This document shows, one piece after another, positions 1 to 6,680 of a DNA stretch of 12,477 nt. Origin of the DNA: Parapedobacter lycopersici_A (GTDB taxonomy: Bacteria > Bacteroidota > Bacteroidia > Sphingobacteriales > Sphingobacteriaceae); assembly GCF_040395035.1 (NCBI RefSeq), contig NZ_JBEBRB010000074.1, positions 1 to 12,477 on the forward strand, in the 5' to 3' direction. Each line of letters begins with the position of its first letter. Within the stretch, counting starts at the first letter, position 1. Both the position numbers and the translations under genes were made by a program. The notes under the pieces were generated by a model that saw only the letters and a program-made list of their open reading frames with translations, made no database searches and had not been told where the DNA came from.

Positions 1-992
1 ATCTTGCGGCGGTTCCTGACCGGGTGAATTGGGTAGATCCCATATCCATCCAATACCGCGACTATACAGTTTATAATAATCCGCCGCCGGGAATGGGCAT
101 CCAGCAATTACAGGTATTGAAAATCATGGAAGGGTTTGACCTGAAGGCATTAGGGCATAACAGCGTCGATTACCTTGCCTATTTATTGGAAGCCATTCAC
201 CTGAGCCGGACCGACACCGATACGTATATCGGCGACCCGGCTTTCGTTCCTGTGCCAGTGGAACGGCTGCTATCCGACAACTATATTGCGCAACAACGTC
301 AAAAAGTGATTGAGCGGGTAAACCAGCGGAAAGTGAAGATGCAGCAGGCAGCGCTTTCGGACGTGCCTTTCCCGGTTCCAACGGATGATGCTCGCAATCC
401 GAGGTATACTTTTGCAACCACCAGCCTGTCGGCTGTGGATCAATGGGGCAATGCCGTAGTTATCATCCAAACCCACGGAGGTGGTTTTGGATCGGGTTAT
501 GTTGCCGGTAAAACCGGACTGGTGTTTAACAGTGCAATGGACTGGATGACACTTGAACCGGGCAAAGCCAACAGCGTTGCGCCGGGTAAGGCGGTAGGGT
601 GGTGCATTGGTGGGATGATGCAGTTCCACCGCAATGGAAAGCCGGAGCTGATCGTCGGGTCGCCGGGAAGCTTTGGTATTCTCCAGTCCGTTCCACAGGT
701 GGCAATGAATGTAGTGGATTTCGGTATGAACATCCAGGACGCCATCAGCGCCGCACGGTTCCGGTGGAAAGATGAACTGGGCAGTGTGCCGGCAACCGAA
801 CTCATCATGGAAACACGCGTTCCGGCGGAAGTCCGCAAAACACTCCAGGCCATGGGCTATGTATTGGATACCAGTCTGGGCGACTGGACCATGACTGTTG
901 GCGGGGTGCAGGGCGTGACCATTGACCGCAGTACCGGCTGGCTCATAGGGGGAGCTGATCCGCGGCGAAATGGTTACGCGATGGGCTGGTAA
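1..992 (+). CDS. Gamma-glutamyltranspeptidase-family Ntn-hydrolase, 5'-truncated
   Basis: This is the C-terminal part of a GGT-family enzyme. The family is made as a precursor that cuts itself before a threonine, which becomes the nucleophile for hydrolysing or transferring an acyl (usually gamma-glutamyl) group, normally in the periplasm. The frame is open to the window edge (first full codon at base 3), so the GTG at 24 is an internal valine codon and not a start. Visible family marks are the PPP-G-G-Q segment, EGFDL, the Y-GDP-F-PVP stretch, and ATTSLSAVD with the predicted nucleophile Thr at 417-419. After these come FGSG, GSPG and a terminal GGADPR. About 190 residues follow the Thr, a normal small-subunit length. 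Several usual glutamate-binding positions differ: the second Asp of MDDF is Trp, the Ser-Ser pair is Trp-Cys, and SPGG is SPGS. Family membership is sure; gamma-glutamyl specificity is doubtful. The next gene starts 56 bases downstream. Confidence 0.9.
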   Translation, partial: LAAVPDRVNWVDPISIQYRDYTVYNNPPPGMGIQQLQVLKIMEGFDLKALGHNSVDYLAYLLEAIHLSRTDTDTYIGDPAFVPVPVERLLSDNYIAQQRQKVIERVNQRKVKMQQAALSDVPFPVPTDDARNPRYTFATTSLSAVDQWGNAVVIIQTHGGGFGSGYVAGKTGLVFNSAMDWMTLEPGKANSVAPGKAVGWCIGGMMQFHRNGKPELIVGSPGSFGILQSVPQVAMNVVDFGMNIQDAISAARFRWKDELGSVPATELIMETRVPAEVRKTLQAMGYVLDTSLGDWTMTVGGVQGVTIDRSTGWLIGGADPRRNGYAMGW

Positions 993-1048
993 TTAATCTA
1001 ATGTTCATGTTTATATACATTTAATAACTGGTTTAAAATTTTGTAGTT

Positions 1049-2407
1049 ATGAGTTTAGAATCCAATCATCCCCGGCGTAGTTTCCTTAAGCAGTCGGCCA
1101 TCGCCGTGGCCAGCATGTCGCTCTTTCCCGAGTGGGTAGCCGGCGCACAGGCACAGCCGGCGGGACCACATCCTGTTCGGCAGGAACCCAAAAAAATCGC
1201 GCTGATTGCCAATATCTACCGCAACAGCGCCCACGCCGATGTAATTGGGACGAAACTCTTCGCTGGGATACCGACCGACGAGGGTATCGTTGCGCCGGAG
1301 GTGCGGATTGTTTCGGTATGGATCGACCAGATCGGTGCTAATGATACCGGTGTGCGCATTGCTAAAATGAATAATGCAACTGTATATGATACGATCGCAG
1401 GTGCCCTTACACTCGGCGGCGACCGGCTTGCGGTTGACGGGGTAATTTATGTCGGCGAACATGGCGAATACCCGAACAGCCGCTATGGGGTAAAAATGTA
1501 CCCGCGTATGAACTACCTGGAACAGATATTCCGCGTCTTTGATGCCTCCGGTAAATCGGTGCCGCTTTTTAGCGATAAGCACCTGTCCTATAGCTGGCTG
1601 GACAGTAAATGGGTGTACGATCGCGCGAAAGAGCTCCGTGTACCGATGATGGCCGGTTCTTCGTTGCCCGTTTGTTGGCGTGACCCGGGACTGGAACACC
1701 CGATCGGCACAAAAATTACCCATGCCGTGGCCATTGGCTATGCGTCGCTTGACGCTTATGGATTTCATGTGGCTGAAATACTGCAGTGCATGGTGGAACG
1801 GCGTGCCGGTGGCGAAACCGGTGTGGCCAGCGTCCAGGGACTACTTGGCGATGCGGTGTGGAAAGCCATGGATGATGGGAAAATCGCTGAAGAACTGGTT
1901 GATGCGGCGTGCAACAGCATCAAGGGCAGGGCAAGCGGTTCGTACCGGGAACTGGTAAAAGAACCCAAGGCCGTGCTCATCAATTATAATGACGGCCTGA
2001 CGGGCGCCATTCTGATGCTGGATGAATACGTCAATTCCAGCTGGGCCTATGCAGCCAGGGCAGATGGCCGGGTAGTTGCTACGGAATTTGTGCTTGACCA
2101 CAGTATGAGCTATTCGCATTTCAGTTACCTTACGCTGAATATCCAAAAGTTGATGGTTACCGGAAAGCCAACCGCTCCGGTTGAACGGACGCTCCTAACC
2201 AGCGGTATCATGGATATGGCGATCCGTTCGGCGGTGGAGGGTGGAAAAGTCAGGGAGACTCCATTTCTGAATATCCGCTACTCAGCGGAAGGTTTTGAAC
2301 CGATCCGTCCGACCAGTCCACGACCCACGGGTAAGGACATGGAAAACTGGCCGCCCAAAGGATACGAGTTTATTATCCCGGAGAAGTTTAAAACCCCAAC
2401 ATCTTAA
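1049..2407 (+). CDS. Tat-exported protein of unknown function
   Basis: The 452-residue product begins with a twin-arginine signal: RRSFLKQ at residues 9-15, a hydrophobic stretch to about residue 34, and AQA as a likely cleavage site. It should therefore cross the inner membrane folded. I recognise no named domain. The mature part begins like an alpha/beta fold with a short hydrophobic strand (KIALIAN, 49-55). It has several motif-like blocks: WIDQI (91-95), GEHGEYP (136-142), DKHLS (176-180), AGSSLPV (202-208), a D/H pair near 235-240, and ERRAGGETGV (250-259). From memory, similar Tat-signal hypothetical proteins with the EHG and DKHLS blocks occur in Planctomycetes and Acidobacteria, without an assigned function. 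The His/Glu/Asp-rich blocks could form a metal or substrate site, which is inference. It lies between a GGT-family enzyme and an aminotransferase, probably in one operon. No clear Shine-Dalgarno is seen, as is common in Bacteroidota; the ATG is chosen because it sets the Tat motif at the usual distance. Confidence 0.85.
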   Translation: MSLESNHPRRSFLKQSAIAVASMSLFPEWVAGAQAQPAGPHPVRQEPKKIALIANIYRNSAHADVIGTKLFAGIPTDEGIVAPEVRIVSVWIDQIGANDTGVRIAKMNNATVYDTIAGALTLGGDRLAVDGVIYVGEHGEYPNSRYGVKMYPRMNYLEQIFRVFDASGKSVPLFSDKHLSYSWLDSKWVYDRAKELRVPMMAGSSLPVCWRDPGLEHPIGTKITHAVAIGYASLDAYGFHVAEILQCMVERRAGGETGVASVQGLLGDAVWKAMDDGKIAEELVDAACNSIKGRASGSYRELVKEPKAVLINYNDGLTGAILMLDEYVNSSWAYAARADGRVVATEFVLDHSMSYSHFSYLTLNIQKLMVTGKPTAPVERTLLTSGIMDMAIRSAVEGGKVRETPFLNIRYSAEGFEPIRPTSPRPTGKDMENWPPKGYEFIIPEKFKTPTS

Positions 2408-2421
2408 TTATTTAACAAATT

Positions 2422-2439
2422 ACTAATTAACCAATTAGT
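2422..2439. repeat. 7-bp perfect inverted repeat abutting the aminotransferase start
   Basis: ACTAATT (2422-2428) and AATTAGT (2433-2439) are exact reverse complements separated by AACC. The repeat ends one base before the ATG at 2441. It could fold over the start region of the mRNA or act as a small operator. It is entirely A/T outside four bases, and AT-rich start regions are normal in Bacteroidota, so chance is a real alternative. Confidence 0.4.
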
Positions 2440-2440
2440 T

Positions 2441-3751
2441 ATGCCTAACTTTAGTTATGATAAATCTGCTGCCTTATTGGATCGCGCAAAAAAAGTAATG
2501 GCCGGCGGCGTTTCTTCTGAGTTCCGGAAATACAATCACCCCCACGCGATCTTCTATACACACGGTAAGGGAAGCCGGATTGTAGATGTCGACGGCAATG
2601 AATACATTGACTTCACGTTAAGCCAGGGACCCTTGATTCTCGGACATTCACATCCGCATGTGCTGAAATCGGTGTCGGATTATTCAAGGGACGGGCAACT
2701 GTTTGCCGGCCAGCACCTTCGGGAAATCGAACTGGCGGAGAAACTCCAGCAACTGATTCCTTCGGCGGAACGGCTGCGTTTCTGCCTGGATGGCTCCGAG
2801 GCTGTACAGACTGCTTTCCGGGTCGCCCGCGCAAAGACGGGCAGATCAAAATTCCTGCGTTTTGAAGGGCATTACCACGGGTGGCTTGACAATGTAAGCT
2901 GGGGGATATCCACGCCTTCCGTGGATGCACTTGGCAGCCGCGAACATCCGAATGTGTTTCCGTGGTCGGAAGGGTTGCCCGATCGGTCGAAGGACGAATT
3001 TATCACGTTGCCATGGAATGATCTCGATCTGGTCAGGCAGACGCTGGCTGAATCAGCGGCCGATATTGCGGCCATTATTACGGAGCCGGTCATGTGCAAT
3101 AATGGTTGTATTCCGCCTGCCGTCGGGTTTCTCGAAGGACTTAGGGTCTTATGCGACCAATACGGCATCGTACTTATTTTTGACGAAGTAATTACCGGTT
3201 TCCGTCTTTCCCTGGGGGGCGCACAACAGCATTTTGGGGTCACGCCCGATCTATCCATATTCGCCAAGGCACTGGCGAGTGGTTATCCGATCAGCGCTGT
3301 TGTGGGTAAGCAATCCTGGATGGATGCGATCGAACAGGCCCGTGTAATTCACGCCGGGACCATGAATGCCGGTAATCCGACTGTTGCGGCGGCGCTTGCC
3401 ACAATTGAAGTGCTGGAACAGGAGCATCCCTATCCGCGGATGTTTCAGCTTGGAGAGGAATTGATGGAGGGATTGCGGAATGCTGCCCATGATGTAGGTA
3501 TTCCAGTGCTGGTGCAGGGCATGGGACCGATGTTTCATATCAGTTTTACGGCTAAGAAAGCCCTGACGGACTACCGGGATACGCTGATGGTAGACCGTAC
3601 GAGGTTAAACGCATTCATCGCAGGTATGCACGATGAGGGAATCCGCATTATCGGACGGGGGCTGTTTTACATCAGTGCCGCACATACACCGGCCGACATC
3701 AGCCGGGCCATTGAGGCGTCCCGTATCGTCATGAAAGGAATCAGTGGGTAA
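2441..3751 (+). CDS. PLP-dependent class III aminotransferase (GSA aminomutase-like)
   Basis: This 436-residue protein has normal full length for a fold-type I, class III (subgroup II) aminotransferase close to glutamate-1-semialdehyde 2,1-aminomutase and related 'aspartate aminotransferase family' enzymes. Visible marks, in order, are GHSHPHV (68-74), the phosphate-binding DGSEAVQTAFRVAR (117-130), YHGW (145-148, His stacking on PLP), ITEPV (213-217), FDEVITGFR (247-255; Asp248 contacts the PLP ring nitrogen), FAKALASGYP (274-283; Lys276 is the Schiff-base lysine) and GTMNAGNP (306-313). All catalytic PLP residues are present, so it should be active. It has no signal peptide, so it acts in the cytoplasm. 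Its place beside a GGT-family enzyme and a Tat protein, with no haem genes nearby, argues against the housekeeping HemL role and for transamination of some amino acid, beta-amino acid or amino compound. The substrate is unknown. Confidence 0.92.
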   Translation: MPNFSYDKSAALLDRAKKVMAGGVSSEFRKYNHPHAIFYTHGKGSRIVDVDGNEYIDFTLSQGPLILGHSHPHVLKSVSDYSRDGQLFAGQHLREIELAEKLQQLIPSAERLRFCLDGSEAVQTAFRVARAKTGRSKFLRFEGHYHGWLDNVSWGISTPSVDALGSREHPNVFPWSEGLPDRSKDEFITLPWNDLDLVRQTLAESAADIAAIITEPVMCNNGCIPPAVGFLEGLRVLCDQYGIVLIFDEVITGFRLSLGGAQQHFGVTPDLSIFAKALASGYPISAVVGKQSWMDAIEQARVIHAGTMNAGNPTVAAALATIEVLEQEHPYPRMFQLGEELMEGLRNAAHDVGIPVLVQGMGPMFHISFTAKKALTDYRDTLMVDRTRLNAFIAGMHDEGIRIIGRGLFYISAAHTPADISRAIEASRIVMKGISG

Positions 3752-3789
3752 TCACGCCCACCGGGTAGGCCTAATTTAATTGTTTGCGT

Positions 3790-4446
3790 ATGAATCCGAC
3801 AAAAAACGGCAGGGATCTGAAGACCGCATGGGATGCATTTATCAGCGATGCAAATGAACAGGCATTCTATTGTCTTTATGGACATTACTACGATTACTTT
3901 AGTTTTTTAGGCGGTAAGAAACACCAGCCAACTGACCAGGTAGCGGATAGTATTAACGACCTGTTTCTCTATGTATATGAAAACAGAAGCAGGCTGTTGA
4001 ATGTGAGGGACCATCATAATTACCTGGTGACTGCTTTTATCCGGAAATTATTCCGCAAGGTACCTGCAGAACGCGAGCTGTCCCGATGGTTATCGGAAGA
4101 GCACGTCTGCCCGTCGCCTGAAGTGCAGCTGATTCAGCAAAGCATGGATGACGAACTGAAGTGCACATTGAAAAAGCTGATTGACCGGTTGCCTGCAAAA
4201 CAGCACCGGATGATCTACCAGAAATTTTACCTGGGCATGTCGTACCGGGAAATTTCGCTAAGCAACCGGATATCGGAGAAGACAGCCTACAATACCATTT
4301 ACATCGCCGTGGACAAGCTGCGTAACCTACTGGGTAAAACGGTACATTATATTCTTTCATTTGTTGCACTTTATTTACCTTTATGCGTGCTGATGCTGAT
4401 TGCCGAAGGGGTTTCGGCCGTCGCGTCCCGATTTGAAAACCAGTAA
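3790..4446 (+). CDS. ECF-family RNA polymerase sigma factor with C-terminal membrane helix
   Basis: The 218-residue protein is an extracytoplasmic-function sigma-70 factor of the Bacteroidota Sus-linked kind. Region 2 covers about residues 17-95, including D-INDLF-YVYENR and the YL--AFIRKLFRK helix that contacts the -10 element. Region 4 covers about 130-182 (LIDRLPAKQHRMIYQKF, then MSYREIS and ISEKTAYNTIYIAVDKLR), a helix-turn-helix for the -35 element. After region 4 comes a strongly hydrophobic stretch of about 24 residues (4342-4413) and a short polar end, which reads as a membrane-spanning segment. A TTG at 3784 would add two residues; the ATG is preferred. The secreted CBM9-like gene starts 8 bases after its stop, and fecR and susC follow. 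Its likely job is to direct transcription of the downstream susC-susD genes once released by FecR. Family assignment is firm; membrane anchoring is a prediction. Confidence 0.92.
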   Translation: MNPTKNGRDLKTAWDAFISDANEQAFYCLYGHYYDYFSFLGGKKHQPTDQVADSINDLFLYVYENRSRLLNVRDHHNYLVTAFIRKLFRKVPAERELSRWLSEEHVCPSPEVQLIQQSMDDELKCTLKKLIDRLPAKQHRMIYQKFYLGMSYREISLSNRISEKTAYNTIYIAVDKLRNLLGKTVHYILSFVALYLPLCVLMLIAEGVSAVASRFENQ

Positions 4447-4454
4447 ACTATCCT

Positions 4455-5222
4455 ATGAAATTAGTACACAGCTACGGCATTCTCCTGATCAGTTATTTCT
4501 TTTGTATTACTTCCGTGTTGGCCCGTCAGCCGATCGAAGCGGCGACAGCGGAACGGCCGAAGGAAACCTATCAGATACAGCGGTTAACCGGTGATCTACC
4601 CATCAATGCCGAGTGGAATAAGTCGCAATGGCAGAAAGTTCCATCCATTAAACTAAGCAATTACATGGGGAAAGCACCGGGGTTCTGGCCCGAAACCGAA
4701 GTGAAAATGATGTATGATGACGCTAACGTGTATGTTATTTTCCATGTCAAAGACCATTACGTACGCAGCACTGTTCGGGAATATAACGGCAGTGTTTCGC
4801 AGGATGCCTGTGTGGAGTTTTTTTTCGCTCCCGATTCGGCTTCGCCGGAAAAGTATTTTAACCTGGAAATCAATGCCGGGGGCACTCCGTTGTTATATTA
4901 CGTGACGGAACCATGGACGGCATTCACTAAACTGGATTCGACGGATATTAAACGCGTCGAAATTGCCCATTCTTTGCCCAGTGTGATCGACCCCGAGATT
5001 ACGGAACCGACTGACTGGACAATCGAGTACCGGATTCCCCTCGCCGTACTCGGTGCATTCTCCAATGTAACTAAACCGGAGCCGGGTGCTATATGGCACG
5101 CTAATTTTTATAAAACGGCAAGCAAAAGCATCAATCCCCATTGGATTACCTGGTCGCCTGTCGATTACCCCAAGCCTAATTTCCATCTTCCGCAGTTTTT
5201 CGGCACGTTAATTTTTCAGTAA
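4455..5222 (+). CDS. Secreted CBM9-like carbohydrate-binding protein
   Basis: The 255-residue product has an N-terminal signal peptide: Lys2, then a hydrophobic core to about residue 22, with SVLA before the likely cut. There is no lipobox cysteine after the core, so it is probably soluble in the periplasm. The mature part matches the CBM9-like (DOMON-related beta-sandwich) family common near Bacteroidota polysaccharide loci. It shows an opening with spaced tryptophans (INAEWNKSQWQKVPSIKL), MMYDDANVYVIFHVKDHYVR, DACVEFFFAP, YFNLEINAGG, WTIEYRIPLAVLG, ANFYKTA, HWITWSPVDYPKPNFH and the end FFGTLIF. Such domains bind sugars through aromatic residues. It is usually found beside catabolic genes; here it sits directly after the sigma factor and before the anti-sigma factor, so a sensing or substrate-presenting role is possible but inferred. 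No catalytic motif was seen. Confidence 0.85.
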   Translation: MKLVHSYGILLISYFFCITSVLARQPIEAATAERPKETYQIQRLTGDLPINAEWNKSQWQKVPSIKLSNYMGKAPGFWPETEVKMMYDDANVYVIFHVKDHYVRSTVREYNGSVSQDACVEFFFAPDSASPEKYFNLEINAGGTPLLYYVTEPWTAFTKLDSTDIKRVEIAHSLPSVIDPEITEPTDWTIEYRIPLAVLGAFSNVTKPEPGAIWHANFYKTASKSINPHWITWSPVDYPKPNFHLPQFFGTLIFQ

Positions 5223-5227
5223 ACTTT

Positions 5228-5255
5228 CCCAATCGCATCTGACGGAACAATTGGG
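5228..5255. repeat. 6-bp inverted repeat downstream of the CBM9-like gene
   Basis: CCCAAT (5228-5233) and ATTGGG (5250-5255) are exact reverse complements 16 bases apart, just after the stop at 5222. A further ATTGGG lies at 5302-5307, upstream of fecR. No T-run follows, so this is not a standard intrinsic terminator. It could be a weak hairpin or a protein-binding site, or chance. The remainder of the 5223-5349 gap shows only a poor TAnnTTTG-like element at 5293-5300 (TAATTTTT). Confidence 0.25.
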
Positions 5256-5349
5256 CCGTGCAAGTCATTTTATACCGCGCCCGACAATAAATTAATTTTT
5301 CATTGGGAAAAATCAATGGCTGCTGCTCTATTCCTAAAAATTGGAAAAG

Positions 5350-6510
5350 ATGCAGGAAAAGGAACTTTCGGCACTATTGAACGACGAACGTTTTCTGAAT
5401 TATTGCCTTGGCCGCAACGCAGCAGATGTATCGTTCTGGGAAAGCAAGCTTCAACTCGATCCGGACCTTGCCGAACAGATTGAGCCGGTCCGGCAGGCGG
5501 TTGTTTTCCTCGCACACGAAAGCAGCACACGGGAAAGAGAACGGGCCTATCAACAGCTCCGGCAGCAGATCCACGACGCGCATGCTGCTTCTTTGCGGCG
5601 GAGGCGACTGTACCGAATCATTGGCTATTCGGCCGCAATCATGCTCCTTGCACTGTTTTCGGGATATTATTTTTACCTCGGCCGGGGCCGTGCCGATACC
5701 ATTCACCCCGGCGGAAATGCGGCAATGCTCACATTGGCCGACGGCCGCCGTGTGCAGCTGCGTGATGAACAGAAGGGAATCATCGCACAGGGAGATAAAA
5801 TGATGTACAGCGATGGCACTCCGGTTGCCGGACCGGGGCCGGGTATCCGATCCACAGCCAACACCATCGAAACGCCGAGGGGAGGTCAATATCGCATTGT
5901 ATTGGAAGATGGTTCGAAAATATGGCTTAATGCAGCAAGTAAACTCACTTATCCCACGCATTTCCAACACAATATGCGAATGGTTGAGGTCGTTGGAGAA
6001 GCCTACTTTGAGGTGTCGGAAGACCGCACACGTCCGTTCCGGATACGTGTGGGTAAACAGGAAATTACAGTGCTGGGAACGGCTTTTGGTATTTCGGCAT
6101 ATGGTGACGAACCAGCGATACGAACCACTTTGGTCAGTGGTAAGGTACGCATAGCTTATCAGAAGAAATCGGATTCGGAACGCCTTTTACGTGATTCCGT
6201 CTTTCTTCAGCCGAATCAGCAAAGTATACTTCGCGGCGACAGTATCATCATTCATCCAGTGGACGCCGCCAAAGCAACGGCTTGGGTAAAGGGGATATTT
6301 TCATTTGACGACGAATCCCTGGAAAGCATCATGCAAAAAATATCCCGCTGGTATGACGTAGAGGTTGTATTCGCCGGGGCAGATAAAAACAGCCGGTTCT
6401 GGGGAGGCGTATCGCGGTACGAAAGCGTGGATGAGGTATTGCGACGGTTACAGGCAACCGGCGATGTACAGTTTAAGATAGAAGGAAGGAGGGTTATGGT
6501 GATGAAGTGA
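5350..6510 (+). CDS. FecR-family anti-sigma factor
   Basis: This inner-membrane anti-sigma factor should hold the upstream ECF sigma factor until it is signalled by the SusC STN domain. From the ATG at 5350 it is 386 residues; an in-frame TTG at 5341 would add three. The first ~80 residues form the cytoplasmic sigma-binding part, and their SFWESKL segment resembles the usual FecR N-terminus. A basic run (RRRR, about 83-86) precedes a single membrane helix (about 88-110). The periplasmic part carries the FecR domain (about 172-270), recognisable from IETPRGGQYRIVLEDGSKIWLNAASKL (given here as a spaced family signature), VEVVGEAYFEV, F-V--G-QEITVLGTAFGI and TTLVSGKV. The Bacteroidota C-terminal domain (DUF4974, about 315-385) follows, with GIFSFDDESLESIMQKISRWYDVEV and a final basic -VMVMK end. 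The usual order is sigma-fecR-susC; here a CBM9-like gene separates sigma from fecR. Confidence 0.92.
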   Translation: MQEKELSALLNDERFLNYCLGRNAADVSFWESKLQLDPDLAEQIEPVRQAVVFLAHESSTRERERAYQQLRQQIHDAHAASLRRRRLYRIIGYSAAIMLLALFSGYYFYLGRGRADTIHPGGNAAMLTLADGRRVQLRDEQKGIIAQGDKMMYSDGTPVAGPGPGIRSTANTIETPRGGQYRIVLEDGSKIWLNAASKLTYPTHFQHNMRMVEVVGEAYFEVSEDRTRPFRIRVGKQEITVLGTAFGISAYGDEPAIRTTLVSGKVRIAYQKKSDSERLLRDSVFLQPNQQSILRGDSIIIHPVDAAKATAWVKGIFSFDDESLESIMQKISRWYDVEVVFAGADKNSRFWGGVSRYESVDEVLRRLQATGDVQFKIEGRRVMVMK

Positions 6511-6560
6511 GGCAGCGACTCAACTGTACTGCCGGCAGGTTCCGGCACCAAAACAGTAAT

Positions 6561-6584
6561 AACCGGAAGCAGTTGCTCCCGGTT
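6561..6584. repeat. 10-bp hairpin with one mismatch in the fecR-susC gap
   Basis: AACCGGAAGC (6561-6570) can pair with GCTCCCGGTT (6575-6584) across an AGTT loop, with one A-C mismatch. A second small stem, TGCCGG (6530-6535) with CCGGCA (6542-6547), lies just upstream. Together they follow the fecR stop at 6510 and could attenuate or partly terminate transcription before susC. There is no T-tract after either stem, so a classical intrinsic terminator is not supported. Confidence 0.4.
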
Positions 6585-6623
6585 CAGGTCTTGATTGTTC
6601 AGCGATCATATTGAGCTTTTATC

Positions 6624-6658
6624 CGGATAGTCTAGCGCGACAACTTACAAGCTATCCG
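6624..6658. repeat. Perfect 7-bp inverted repeat upstream of susC
   Basis: CGGATAG (6624-6630) and CTATCCG (6652-6658) are exact reverse complements with a 21-base spacer, ending 22 bases before the susC ATG. The spacer holds GCGCGACAA, and a similar GCGC-CC-GACAA string lies upstream of fecR at 5277-5287. The position fits a leader hairpin or an operator for the sigma-controlled promoter of susC. A repeat this long in a gap of this size can easily arise by chance. Confidence 0.3.
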
Positions 6659-6680
6659 TTAACCAAAACATGTATTGCAA

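Noticed and set aside
24..26. GTG as start of the GGT-like gene
   Set aside because: The frame is open upstream to the window edge and the visible part lacks the signal peptide and N-terminal half expected for GGT, so the gene is cut by the window.
1036..1043. Promoter -7 element AAATTTTG before the Tat-protein gene
   Set aside because: It differs from TAnnTTTG in the key first T, lies only a few bases from the ATG and has no partner box.
1055..1768. Long open frame of 237 codons on the minus strand
   Set aside because: It lies wholly inside the Tat-protein gene, its translation has no recognisable domain or signal, and the + strand gene has a clear Tat signal and motifs.
2441..3751. Housekeeping hemL (glutamate-1-semialdehyde aminomutase)
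   Set aside because: The sequence is of that type, but no haem-synthesis gene is near and the neighbours are a GGT-like enzyme and a Tat orphan, so the symbol is not given.
5374..5970. 198-codon minus-strand open frame
   Set aside because: It is antisense to fecR, whose domains are unmistakable; the reverse frame reads as low-sense Cys/Arg-rich sequence.
6561..6584. Intrinsic terminator after fecR
   Set aside because: The hairpin is reasonable but no run of T follows it, so termination is not supported.
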